Part shown: piece by piece, positions 14,415 through 25,276 of the stretch | How positions within the stretch are numbered: the stretch's first letter is position 1 | How the letters are laid out: each line of letters starts with the position of its first letter | NCBI GenBank assembly: GCA_934646005.1 | Contig: CAKUED010000001.1 | Coordinates: 138,090-202,089, forward strand | Origin: an uncultured Oscillospiraceae bacterium | Lineage (GTDB): Bacteria > Bacillota > Clostridia > Oscillospirales > Oscillospiraceae | Direction: 5' to 3' | DNA: 64,000 nucleotides | Program-made: the position numbers and the translations under genes | Notes under the pieces: model-generated | Told to the model about the DNA's origin: nothing | Databases searched by the model: none | Seen by the model: the letters and a program-made list of their open reading frames with translations, nothing else

Positions 14415-16937
14415 ATGGCGAAAACGAACGAATTTGGCGAAGCAAAACGCCCCGGCTCGGGCTTCGGACGCGTGCTGCGTGCGATCCTGAAGGTGCTGGG
14501 CACGGTGCTGCTGGTGCTGGTGCTCACCATGTCGATCTTTGCGTGCCTGTTTGCGGTGTATGTGAAAAACGACCTGTCGCAGCAGACGGAATTTTCGATG
14601 GAGGGCTTTGCGCTCGACCAGACGACCGTGATCTATTACACCGACCCCGCCACCGGCGAGGACGTGGTGCTGCAAAAGCTCTACGGCGGCGCAAACCGCA
14701 CCTGGGTCAAGTACGAGGACATCCCGTCCAACCTCATCCACGCCTGCATCGCCATTGAGGATAAGCGTTTTCTGGAGCATCAGGGCGTGGACTGGATCAC
14801 CACGATGCGGGCGTGCGTCAGAATGTTCCTCGGCTCTGGTACGGCGGGCGGCTCAACCATCACGCAGCAGCTCATCAAGAACCTGACCGGCGCGGAGGAG
14901 GTCACCGTCCGCCGCAAGCTGGTGGAGATCTTCCGCGCGCTGGAATTTGAAAAGCAGTATACTAAAACGGAAATACTGGAGTGGTATCTGAACATCATCG
15001 GACTGGGCGAAAACTGCTCGGGCGTACAGTCGGCGGCGCAGGTCTATTTCGGCAAAAATGTAGAGGATCTTGACCTTGCCGAGTGCGCCGCGCTCATCGG
15101 CATCACGAATAACCCCTCCATTTATGACCCCTATATCAACCCCGAAAAGAACAAAGAACGGCAGGAGACCATCCTGTACGCCATGCTGGAGCAGGAATAT
15201 ATCACGCGTGCGCAGTATGACGCCGCCGTCGCCGAGGAGCTGCAATTCCGCAACACCAGCGGCGAGACGGGCGACGGTGAGACGGAGTATTACACCTATT
15301 TTGTCGATCAGGTCATCCGCGACGTCGTGAACGACCTCTGCGACAAGACGGGCTACAGCTACGACATCGTCTATAAAATGGTCACCACCGGCGGCTACAA
15401 TATTTACTGTACGCTCGACCCGAACGTACAAAAGGCGCTGGACGAGGTGTATCAGAATCTGGACAACATCCCCAAGACCGCCAGCTCCCAGCAGCTCCAG
15501 TCGGGCATGGTCATTGTGGATAACGCCACGGGCGACGTGGTGGCGCTGTGCGGCGGCGTGGGCAAAAAAGAGGGCAGCCTCACCTATAACCGCGCTACGA
15601 TGAGCGCGCTCTCGCCGGGCTCGACCATCAAGCCCGTGTCGGTCTACGCGCCCGCCATCGAGCTGGGGCTCATCACGCCCGCCACGGTCTATGACGACAC
15701 GCCCTATTCCTTTACCGACAGCGCGTGCTGGCCGAAGAACAACGACAACGTCTACCGCGGGCTGGTGTCGGTCAACGAGGCGGTGTGCAATTCCTACAAC
15801 ACAGTCGCCGTCAAGCTCGTGGCGGAGATGACACCGGAATACAGCTATGCTTTTGCCAAGGACAAGATGGGACTGAGCACGCTTGTCTCGGATTATGTAA
15901 ACTCCAAGGGCGAGGTGCTCTCCGATGTGAACCTCGCGCCGATGGCAATGGGCGGTCTTACGAACGGCGTGAGCGTGCGCGCGATGACGGCGGCGTATGC
16001 TACGTTTGCAAACGAGGGCGTGTACCGCGAGGCGCGCACCTATTCCCGCGTCACCGATTCGACCGGCAAAGAGGTCATTCTGGATAATTCGCAAAATTCC
16101 TACGTCGCCATGAAGGATATGACGGCGTGGTATATCACCTATATGCTGCAAAACACCGTCAGCTACGGCACGGGCGCGGCGGCAAAGCTGGACGGCATGA
16201 CCGTCGCCGGCAAGACCGGCACGACCACCAGCGATTTTGACCGCTGGTTCGCCGGCTACACGCCGTATTACACCGGCGTTGTGTGGTGCGGCTACGATAA
16301 CCCGGAGGAGGTCGTGCTGACCGAGTCCACCACGAACCCGGCGGTCTCGCTGTGGCAGCAGGTCATGTCGCGTGTGCACAAGAATCTGACGGACCGCTCG
16401 TTTGCCAAGCCCACGAACGTGGTCGAGTGCAGCGTCTGCCGCGACAGCGGTCTGCTGCCGACCGACGCCTGCCGCTCCGATCCGCGCGGCAGCCGCGTGG
16501 TGACGGTGGAGCTGAGCCTGTACGACGTGCCTACCGAGGAATGCACAACGCATAAGGAAATTGAAATTTGCAAAAAGTCCGAGCACGTTGCAAACAAATA
16601 CTGCGCCGAGGCGGAGGGCAACACCGTCTACAAGGCGGGGCTGCTGAACGTGGCGCGCGGCTTCCCAATCCCCGGCGTGGTGGTGTTGGATCAATCGTAT
16701 GTGCTGCCCGATCTCGCTGTGCCGAGCGGGTACTATCCGGCGCTCTCGCCGGACGCGGACGCGATCAACATCCCGTGCTATGTCCACACCGAGGCGGACC
16801 TGCCGCAGGATGAGGACGAAGAGGACGCGGAGGGTGAAACGCCGGACGAACAGACTGCCGAGCACCCGGAAAACGGTGATGCAGCGCAGCCCCGGCAGGA
16901 CGGCTGGAACGGTTCGACGGGCATCCGCGAGCAATGA
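14415..16937 (+). CDS. Bifunctional penicillin-binding protein (class A PBP)
   Basis: An 840-residue peptidoglycan synthase. A cytoplasmic tail and one membrane helix (residues about 27-52) precede the glycosyltransferase family 51 domain, with the catalytic Glu115 in AIEDKRFLEHQGVD and the GGSTITQQLIKNL motif near residue 145. The transpeptidase domain carries STIK (Ser403), SYN (460-462) and KTG (600-602). After it comes a cysteine-containing segment (CSVCRDSGLLPTDACRSD), also common in clostridial PBP1A, and an acidic, low-complexity tail. It polymerises lipid II glycan and cross-links stems outside the membrane. The likely start follows GGAGGGATCGAAC. Confidence 0.95.
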   Translation: MAKTNEFGEAKRPGSGFGRVLRAILKVLGTVLLVLVLTMSIFACLFAVYVKNDLSQQTEFSMEGFALDQTTVIYYTDPATGEDVVLQKLYGGANRTWVKYEDIPSNLIHACIAIEDKRFLEHQGVDWITTMRACVRMFLGSGTAGGSTITQQLIKNLTGAEEVTVRRKLVEIFRALEFEKQYTKTEILEWYLNIIGLGENCSGVQSAAQVYFGKNVEDLDLAECAALIGITNNPSIYDPYINPEKNKERQETILYAMLEQEYITRAQYDAAVAEELQFRNTSGETGDGETEYYTYFVDQVIRDVVNDLCDKTGYSYDIVYKMVTTGGYNIYCTLDPNVQKALDEVYQNLDNIPKTASSQQLQSGMVIVDNATGDVVALCGGVGKKEGSLTYNRATMSALSPGSTIKPVSVYAPAIELGLITPATVYDDTPYSFTDSACWPKNNDNVYRGLVSVNEAVCNSYNTVAVKLVAEMTPEYSYAFAKDKMGLSTLVSDYVNSKGEVLSDVNLAPMAMGGLTNGVSVRAMTAAYATFANEGVYREARTYSRVTDSTGKEVILDNSQNSYVAMKDMTAWYITYMLQNTVSYGTGAAAKLDGMTVAGKTGTTTSDFDRWFAGYTPYYTGVVWCGYDNPEEVVLTESTTNPAVSLWQQVMSRVHKNLTDRSFAKPTNVVECSVCRDSGLLPTDACRSDPRGSRVVTVELSLYDVPTEECTTHKEIEICKKSEHVANKYCAEAEGNTVYKAGLLNVARGFPIPGVVVLDQSYVLPDLAVPSGYYPALSPDADAINIPCYVHTEADLPQDEDEEDAEGETPDEQTAEHPENGDAAQPRQDGWNGSTGIREQ

Positions 16938-16958
16938 AGAGAATAGCAGGAGAGGGAT

Positions 16959-17819
16959 ATGTGGCAGGCTGACGAATGGAAGGATTATGAGGTGCTCGAC
17001 ACCTCGCGCGGCGAAAAGCTGGAGCGCTGGGGAAAGTATGTGCTGGTGCGCCCCGACCCGCAGGTCATCTGGAACACGCCGAAAAATGACCCGCTGTGGC
17101 GGAAATACGACGCGCGCTACTGCCGCTCGTCAACCGGCGGCGGCGCATGGTCGGAGCACCGGCTGCCGGAGCACTGGCAAATTCGATATAAAGAGCTGAC
17201 GTTCAACGTCAAGCCCATGAATTTTAAGCATACCGGGGTCTTCCCGGAGCAGGCGGCGAATTGGGACTTTATCATGCGCACTATCCGTGCGGCAAAGCGC
17301 CCGGTGAACGTGCTGAACCTGTTCGCCTACACCGGCGGCGCGACGCTGGCGGCGGCTGCCGCGGGCGCGAGCGTGTGCCATGTGGACGCGGCAAAGGGGA
17401 TGGTCGCGTGGGCAAAGGAAAACGCGAAGTCTTCCGGCTTGGAGGACCGCCCGATCCGCTGGATCGTGGACGACTGCGCGAAATTTGTCGAGCGCGAGAT
17501 TCGCCGCGGGCGGCGCTACGACGCCATCATCATGGACCCGCCGTCCTACGGGCGCGGTCCGTCGGGCGAAATTTGGAAGCTGGAAGAAAACCTCTTCCCC
17601 TTCGTGGAGCTGTGTACGGGCGTTTTGTCGGACGAGCCGCTGTTTGTTATCATCAATTCCTACACCACGGGGCTTGCACCCTCGGTGCTGGGCTATATTC
17701 TCGATACGCTTATCACAAAGAAGCACGGCGGCGCTACCGAGTGCGGCGAGCTGGGGCTTCCCGTGCGCGATTCCGGCCTGGTATTGCCGTGCGGCAGTAC
17801 GGGCCGGTGGGTCAGATAA
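16959..17819 (+). CDS. Class I SAM-dependent methyltransferase (RlmI/RlmK-like)
   Basis: A 286-residue Rossmann methyltransferase. The SAM motif I is VLNLFAYTGGATLAAAAAGA, an acidic loop-II residue sits in VCHVDAAKGMV, and IIMDPPSYGRGPSGEIWKLE contains the catalytic-loop DPPSYG. This is the pattern of the pfam10672 (RlmI-like, 23S rRNA m5C) group, though without an N-terminal PUA domain, so it is a short member and the rRNA target is a guess. It starts 21 bases after the PBP gene and abuts ecfA1 with no spacer, so it reads through into the ECF operon. Confidence 0.88.
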   Translation: MWQADEWKDYEVLDTSRGEKLERWGKYVLVRPDPQVIWNTPKNDPLWRKYDARYCRSSTGGGAWSEHRLPEHWQIRYKELTFNVKPMNFKHTGVFPEQAANWDFIMRTIRAAKRPVNVLNLFAYTGGATLAAAAAGASVCHVDAAKGMVAWAKENAKSSGLEDRPIRWIVDDCAKFVEREIRRGRRYDAIIMDPPSYGRGPSGEIWKLEENLFPFVELCTGVLSDEPLFVIINSYTTGLAPSVLGYILDTLITKKHGGATECGELGLPVRDSGLVLPCGSTGRWVR

Positions 17820-18701
17820 ATGGAAGTTAGAAGCAAACAAAATTCAAGCTCCGCCATCCGCGTGGAGCATCTGCGCTACAGCTATCCCGCTGCTGAGGGG
17901 CAGACGGAGCACGTTGTGTTTGACGATCTCGACCTCACGATCGAGCAGGGGAGCTTTGTGGCGGTGTTGGGGCACAACGGGTGCGGAAAATCCACGCTCG
18001 CCAAGCACTTTAACGCGATCCTGCTGCCGCAGGGCGGCAGCGTGCACGTCTGGGGCATGGATACGAAGGACGAGGCGCTGCTGCTGGAAATTCGGCGGTG
18101 CGTCGGCATGGTGTTTCAGAACCCGGATAACCAGATCGTCTCGAACGTGGTCGAGGAGGACGTGGCGTTCGCGCCGGAAAACCTCGGCGTTGCGCCCGAT
18201 GAGATCCGCCGCCGCGTCGATGAGGCACTGCGGCAGGTGGGGATGTATGAATACCGCGCGCACGCGCCGCACCTGCTCTCCGGCGGGCAGAAGCAGCGCG
18301 TCGCCATCGCGGGCGTGATCGCCATGCGCCCGAAGTGCATCGTGCTCGACGAGCCGACGGCGATGCTCGACCCGCAGGGCAGGCGCGAGGTCATTGACAC
18401 CATCGAGCGCCTGAGCCGCGAGCAGGGCATCACGATCGTGCTCATCACGCACCATATGAAGGAAGCGGCGCGCGCGCAGCGCGTGATCGCCATGCGCGAG
18501 GGCAAAATTCTCGCCGACGGCACGCCGGACGAGGTCTTTTCGCAGGTCGAGCTGCTGCGAAATGCGGGGCTTGCCGTGCCGGAGACGACGGAGCTTTTAT
18601 ACACGCTCAATGAAGCCGGCTGCGATTTTCCGCTCGGCGCGTATAGCGCCGAGGCGTGCGCCGGGCTTTTGCTGGAATATATTCGTAACGTCCAGCAGTA
18701 G
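17820..18701 (+). CDS. ecfA1: Energy-coupling factor ABC ATPase EcfA1
   Basis: A 293-residue ATPase of the ECF vitamin/metal uptake module. Walker A GHNGCGKST spans residues 51-59, the Q-loop is VFQNPDNQI, the signature LSGGQKQRVAIAG begins near residue 153, Walker B is CIVLDEPTAMLD and the H-loop is LITHHM. The downstream partners ecfA2 and ecfT complete a shared energising module that serves separate substrate-binding S components; none is adjacent, which marks a group II ECF system. The ATG starts on the base after the methyltransferase stop. Confidence 0.96.
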   Translation: MEVRSKQNSSSAIRVEHLRYSYPAAEGQTEHVVFDDLDLTIEQGSFVAVLGHNGCGKSTLAKHFNAILLPQGGSVHVWGMDTKDEALLLEIRRCVGMVFQNPDNQIVSNVVEEDVAFAPENLGVAPDEIRRRVDEALRQVGMYEYRAHAPHLLSGGQKQRVAIAGVIAMRPKCIVLDEPTAMLDPQGRREVIDTIERLSREQGITIVLITHHMKEAARAQRVIAMREGKILADGTPDEVFSQVELLRNAGLAVPETTELLYTLNEAGCDFPLGAYSAEACAGLLLEYIRNVQQ

Positions 18702-18730
18702 ATACGATCCCCATCGGGAGGACAAACGAC

Positions 18731-19600
18731 TTGAATCCGATTTTAGAGCTACAAAACCTCTCGCACCTGTACAGCGCCGGGACGCCCTTTGAGCACGTCG
18801 CGCTTCAGGATGTGAACCTGAAAATAGAGCGCGGCGAATTTCTGGGGCTGATCGGGCACACCGGCTCGGGCAAGTCCACGCTCATCCAGCACCTGAACGG
18901 GCTGCTTCAGCCAACCTCCGGGCGCGTGCTGTTTGACGGCGAGGATATTTGGAAGGACAAAAAATTCACGCGGCAGGTGCGCTTTCGTGTGGGGCTGGTG
19001 TTTCAGTACCCGGAGGCGCAGCTTTTTGAAGAGACCGCGTACCGCGACATCGCGTTCGGACCGAAAAACATGGGTCTCGGCGAGGACGAAATTCGCGAGC
19101 GTGTGCTGCGCGCGGCGGGTTTTGTGGGCATTTCGCAGGCAGAGCTGGAGCGCTCGCCGTTTGACCTGTCCGGCGGGCAGAAGCGGCGCGTCGCCATCGC
19201 GGGCGTGATCGCCATGGAGCCCGACGTGCTCATCCTTGACGAGCCGACGGCGGGGCTCGACCCGGCGGGACGCGAGAGCATTTTGCAGAACATCCGCGAC
19301 TATCAGGCGGCGCAGGATGCCACCGTCATTATGGTCAGCCACTCCATGGAGGAGGTCGCGGCGAACGTGAGCCGCCTGATCGTGATGAACGACGGGCGTG
19401 TGGCAATGAGCGGCACGCCGGCGGAGGTATTTTCGCACGCGCAGGAGCTGGAGGCGATCGGACTGGATGTGCCGGAGCTGACGCGCGTGTTTTTGGAGCT
19501 GCGGCGGCGCGGTGTGGATGTGCCCACGGCGATCTTTACGCCGCAGCAGGCGGCGCGGGTCATTTTGCAGCTCCGGCAGGGAGGTGCGCGCCATGCTTAA
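18731..19600 (+). CDS. ecfA2: Energy-coupling factor ABC ATPase EcfA2
   Basis: A 289-residue ATPase pairing with EcfA1. Walker A is GHTGSGKST (near residue 40), Q-loop VFQYPEAQLFEETAYRDIAFGPKNMGL (the family-specific YPE.QLFE signature), ABC signature LSGGQKRRVAIAG and Walker B VLILDEPTAGLDP. The start is a TTG at 18731 placed 10 bases after GGGAGG at 18716-18721; no better ATG exists at the family N terminus, so this is a real UUG start. It overlaps ecfT by 8 bases. Confidence 0.96.
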   Translation: MNPILELQNLSHLYSAGTPFEHVALQDVNLKIERGEFLGLIGHTGSGKSTLIQHLNGLLQPTSGRVLFDGEDIWKDKKFTRQVRFRVGLVFQYPEAQLFEETAYRDIAFGPKNMGLGEDEIRERVLRAAGFVGISQAELERSPFDLSGGQKRRVAIAGVIAMEPDVLILDEPTAGLDPAGRESILQNIRDYQAAQDATVIMVSHSMEEVAANVSRLIVMNDGRVAMSGTPAEVFSHAQELEAIGLDVPELTRVFLELRRRGVDVPTAIFTPQQAARVILQLRQGGARHA

Positions 19601-20396
19601 AGACGTCACGCTCGGACAGTTTTTCCCGGGCAATACGGTCATCCACCGGCTCGACCCGCGCACAAAGCTCATCTGGACGGTTTTGTACATCGTCGCGCTG
19701 TTTCTGGCAAAGGGCGCGGCGGGGTACGGCATGATGCTCATCGTGCTGCTGGCGGTCATCGCCGCCTCGCGCATCCGGCTGTCCGTTATTCTCAAGAGCC
19801 TCAAGCCGCTGCTGCTGGTCATCATCCTCACGGCAGTCCTCAATCTGTTTTATACCAGCGGCGAGACGCTCGTCTCGTTCTGGATCTTCCGCATCACACG
19901 CGAGGGCATCCGCAGCGCGATCTTTATGGTGCTGCGCATTTCGATGTTGGTCGCCGGGACATTTATGTTAACCTATACGACCTCGCCCATCGCGCTCACC
20001 GACGCGCTGGAAAGCCTGTTCGGGCCGCTCAAAAAGCTCCATGTGCCGGTGCACGAGCTTGCGATGATGATGTGCATCGCGCTGCGCTTTATCCCCACGC
20101 TCATCGAGGAGACCGACAAGATCATTGCCGCACAGAAGGCGCGCGGCGCGGACTTTGAGTCCGGCAATCTCATCGCGCGCGCCAAGGCGATGGTGCCCAT
20201 TCTTGTGCCGCTGTTTATCAGCGCGTTCCGGCGCGCTGACGAGCTGGCGACGGCGATGGAGTGCCGCTGCTACCACGGGGGCGAGGGGCGCACGCGGCTG
20301 CATCAGCTCCGCTACGCGCGGCGCGATGTGTTTGCGCTGCTGCTTGGCGCGGGGATGCTCGCGGCGGCAATTCTCCTGCGAAATTACGGACTTTAA
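19593..20396 (+). CDS. ecfT: Energy-coupling factor transmembrane protein EcfT
   Basis: A 267-residue membrane protein with about five helices and two cytoplasmic coupling helices. The first coupling motif is AAQKARGADFESG (ARG box); the second is MECRCYHGGEGR, where the usual ARG is replaced by CRC, a variant seen in some clostridia. The start MLKDVTLGQFFPGNTVIHRLDPRTKL is typical. GGGAGG at 19579-19584 fixes the ATG at 19593, which lies inside the end of ecfA2. Confidence 0.94.
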   Translation: MLKDVTLGQFFPGNTVIHRLDPRTKLIWTVLYIVALFLAKGAAGYGMMLIVLLAVIAASRIRLSVILKSLKPLLLVIILTAVLNLFYTSGETLVSFWIFRITREGIRSAIFMVLRISMLVAGTFMLTYTTSPIALTDALESLFGPLKKLHVPVHELAMMMCIALRFIPTLIEETDKIIAAQKARGADFESGNLIARAKAMVPILVPLFISAFRRADELATAMECRCYHGGEGRTRLHQLRYARRDVFALLLGAGMLAAAILLRNYGL

Positions 20397-20408
20397 GGAA
20401 CAATTATT

Positions 20409-21173
20409 ATGCGGAACATTGCACTCGTTCTCAAGTACATCGGCACGGCGTACCACGGCTGGCAGGTGCAAAAGCGCGATGTGAGCGTCGGGCAGACGCT
20501 TGAGCGCGCGGCGCAGATGGTCGTGGGACACCGCGTGCATATGACCGGCTGCGGGCGCACCGACGCGGGCGTGCACGCGCGCTGCTATGTGGCAAATTTC
20601 CGCACCGACGCCCGCATCCCGACCGACCGGCTTCCGTATGCGCTCAACACGCACCTGCCGGACGATATTGCGGTCATGCGCGCGATAGACGTGCCCGACA
20701 GCTTCAACGCCATCGGCTCGTGCGTGCGCAAGGAATATACCTATCAGATTTACAATTCGCCGCTGCGCGATCCGTTTTATGTAAACCGTGCGTGGCTGTA
20801 TCCCAAGCATTTGGATGAAACGGTCATGCGCCGCGCGGCGCAGCAGTTCGTCGGTGAGCATGATTTTGCCGCCGTGCGCTCGGTCGGCACGGAGGTCAAA
20901 AGCACCGTCCGGCACGTCTATTACTACGACGTAGAGCGCGAGGGGGATATGATCTATCTTCGCGTGTGCGCCAACGGCTTTCTTTACAACATGGCGCGCG
21001 CCATGGCGGGCACGCTCGTCTGGGCGGCGGAGGGCAAGATCGACCCGGACGCCATCGGCGAACTGCTCGCGCGCGGCGACCGCACGGCGGCAGGTCCGAC
21101 CGTGCCGCCGGGCGGGCTGTATATGACGAAGCTCTGGTATGAGGACGGGGAGGTCAGCTTCCATGTCGGATAA
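20409..21173 (+). CDS. truA: tRNA pseudouridine(38-40) synthase TruA
   Basis: A 254-residue pseudouridine synthase. The catalytic Asp52 lies in CGRTDAGVHA; other conserved segments are YHGWQVQ near residue 15, LPDDIAV, ARKEYTYQI-type VRKEYTYQIYN and the C-terminal FLYNMARAMAGTLVWAAEG. It converts U38-U40 of the anticodon stem of many tRNAs. It follows ecfT by 12 bases, the conserved Firmicute order, but the usual rplM-rpsI that follow are absent. Confidence 0.97.
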   Translation: MRNIALVLKYIGTAYHGWQVQKRDVSVGQTLERAAQMVVGHRVHMTGCGRTDAGVHARCYVANFRTDARIPTDRLPYALNTHLPDDIAVMRAIDVPDSFNAIGSCVRKEYTYQIYNSPLRDPFYVNRAWLYPKHLDETVMRRAAQQFVGEHDFAAVRSVGTEVKSTVRHVYYYDVEREGDMIYLRVCANGFLYNMARAMAGTLVWAAEGKIDPDAIGELLARGDRTAAGPTVPPGGLYMTKLWYEDGEVSFHVG

Positions 21174-22326
21174 CGTATCCCAAATGCACACGCCGCAGGG
21201 CAAAAAGCTCGTGCGCCGCATTCTGCTCTTCTCGCTCATCTTGCTGTTGGTGCTCGGCGGCTGCGCGCTGTATATCTTCCGCGACAGCATCAATACCGAT
21301 GCCATGCGGCGGTATTTCAAGTACCTGAACGTCACCGAAACGAGCCACACCGGGCACTTTTCGTTTGACGCGCACAGCGGCAACCGCTATGCCGGGCTCG
21401 GCGACGGGCTGGCGCTGGCGTCGGTCTCGGGCGTGACGGTGCTGGACGCGAACGGCGCGGAGCAGGCGTCGCTGCAAATGCAGATGAGCCTGCCGGAGCT
21501 GCGCGTGGGCAAGGACGCGGCGCTCTGCTTTGACGCCGGTGGGACGAGCCTGTGCACCGTCAGCCGCCGCAAGGGGACGATCTTGCAGGTTACGAGTGAG
21601 CGCGCCATTTTGGATGCGGACATTTCGCCCGACGACTGCGTGTGCTACTCCACATCGGAGAGCGGCTACCGCTCGGTGCTGTATGTCTATAACGCCGCGG
21701 GGACAAAAACGTACCGCTGGCTGTCGTCCAGCCGCTATCTGCCGGTCTGCACTGTCAGCACGGGGGCAAAATACCTCGCGGCGGCGGCGCTTGGGCAGCA
21801 GGAGGGGATGTTCCAGAGCAGCGTGGTGCTGTTTGACACCACGCAGGATGAGCCGCTGCGCGAGCTGCCGCTCGGCGACGAGCTGATCTTCGACCTCGAA
21901 TTTCTCTCCGACGATACGCTTCTCGCCATCGGCGAAACGACGGCGAGCTGGCTGAAGCTGGACGGTACGGTGCTTGGGCGCTATTCCTACGCCGATGCGT
22001 ATCTCAAGGATTTTGACGACGGCGGCAGCGGATTTTTGACGCTCTGCCTGAATATGTATAAGGCGGGCAGCCGCTACTCGGTCGTGACGCTCGGCGCGGA
22101 CGGCACGGAGCGCGGCAGCCTGTTCATCGGTGAAGAAATTCTCGATTTTTCCGCGGCAGGCAAATATATCGCCGTGCTCACGGCGAGCGACCTGCGCATT
22201 TATGACGAAACGCTGACGCTCTACGCCTCGACCGACAACGTCGCCGCGGCGACCGACGTCATCCAGCGCGCCGACGGTTCCGCCATCCTCATCAGCGGCG
22301 GCAGCGGCTCGCTGTTCATCCCCTAG
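21163..22326 (+). CDS. DUF5711 family membrane-anchored beta-propeller-like protein
   Basis: A 387-residue protein: short basic N terminus, one membrane helix (RRILLFSLILLLVLGGCALYIF), then about 340 extracytoplasmic residues made of repeated four-strand units such as GDGLALASVSGVTVLDANG, GKYIAVLTASDLRIYDE and GGSGSLFIP that suggest a beta-propeller. This is the DUF5711 pattern common in clostridia; its function is unknown. The ATG at 21163 has GGGGAGG at 21147-21153 and overlaps the truA end by 11 bases. Confidence 0.8.
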   Translation: MSDNVSQMHTPQGKKLVRRILLFSLILLLVLGGCALYIFRDSINTDAMRRYFKYLNVTETSHTGHFSFDAHSGNRYAGLGDGLALASVSGVTVLDANGAEQASLQMQMSLPELRVGKDAALCFDAGGTSLCTVSRRKGTILQVTSERAILDADISPDDCVCYSTSESGYRSVLYVYNAAGTKTYRWLSSSRYLPVCTVSTGAKYLAAAALGQQEGMFQSSVVLFDTTQDEPLRELPLGDELIFDLEFLSDDTLLAIGETTASWLKLDGTVLGRYSYADAYLKDFDDGGSGFLTLCLNMYKAGSRYSVVTLGADGTERGSLFIGEEILDFSAAGKYIAVLTASDLRIYDETLTLYASTDNVAAATDVIQRADGSAILISGGSGSLFIP

Positions 22327-22419
22327 AAGAAGCTGCAAGCGCCGCCGGGATTTGGACATGGCGCGGCGGCGCGATTTGTGCTACACTCTTAGAAACGCGA
22401 TATAAGGAGAACCCCAGTT

Positions 22420-24747
<2,328 letters not shown>

Positions 24748-24790
24748 GCAGAAACCTGTGACAGCGGGTGCGGTGTTTCCTTAACAAAAA

Positions 24791-24826
24791 AAGATTCCCG
24801 AACGCTTGGCGTTCGGGAACTCTTTT
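24791..24826. terminator. Convergent terminator between clpE-like gene and rnpB
   Basis: An 11-bp perfect stem, TTCCCGAACGC at 24795-24805 with GCGTTCGGGAA at 24809-24819. A-runs on the left and CTCTTTT on the right let it serve both strands. Confidence 0.85.
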
Positions 24827-24831
24827 ACGAT

Positions 24832-25173
24832 CGGAACTATAAGCCGGGTTCTGTAATCGACAGTCATCTATCTAGACGTACCGTTGCCAGCACGTTCCAG
24901 CCACCTTCTCGGAAGCAGCCGGGCGAGCCTTGCTTCCTCTGCGGTGTTGCTCCGGATAGAGTTTACAGCAATGGACGCTTCCACGCCATTGGGTGCGCTC
25001 TTACCGCACCTTTCCACCCTTGCTCGCGGCGAACCGCGGGCGGTATATCTCTGTTGCACTTTTCCTCAGATCGCTCTGGGCGGGCGTTACCCGTTATCCT
25101 TGCCCTGTGGAGCCCGGACTTTCCTCACGCACGGTCTTTCGACGCTATGCCCGCGACTGTCCGTCCCGGTCGC
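24832..25173 (-). ncRNA. rnpB: RNase P RNA
   Basis: Minus-strand RNA of about 340 nt. The conserved 5' core is visible (GTGAGGAAAGTCCGGGCTCC near 25107-25126, then ACAGGGCA) and the conserved 3' core ATAAGCCGGGTTCTGT at 24839-24854. These form the P4 helix and catalytic core that cleaves tRNA 5' leaders with protein RnpA. Boundaries are inferred from the promoter (5' end) and the terminator (3' end). It is divergent from murD. Confidence 0.93.
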
Positions 25174-25179
25174 GCAACT

Positions 25180-25208
25180 ATTGTACCGTCCGCGCGGCGG
25201 TTTGTCAA
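25180..25208 (-). promoter_or_regulatory. Sigma-A promoter of rnpB
   Basis: Minus-strand TTGACA (25203-25208) and TACAAT (25180-25185), 17-bp spacer. Confidence 0.88.
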
Positions 25209-25213
25209 ACAGA

Positions 25214-25242
25214 TTGCATTTATTTTGCCGGAGCGGTATAAT
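25214..25242 (+). promoter_or_regulatory. Sigma-A promoter of murD-ispD-ispF
   Basis: TTGCAT (25214-25219) and TATAAT (25237-25242), 17-bp spacer. It begins only six bases from the rnpB -35, so the two promoters are back to back. Confidence 0.82.
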
Positions 25243-25276
25243 ATTTAGGAAAGTATCAGGAAAAGAGGTCCATACC

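Noticed and set aside
22327..22419. A CtsR operator before the ClpE-like gene.
   Set aside because: No GGTCAAA-type direct repeat was found in the 93-base gap.
24884..25276. A 131-residue N-terminal extension of MurD.
   Set aside because: The extension is the complement of RNase P RNA; MurD homologues start at the ATG at 25277.
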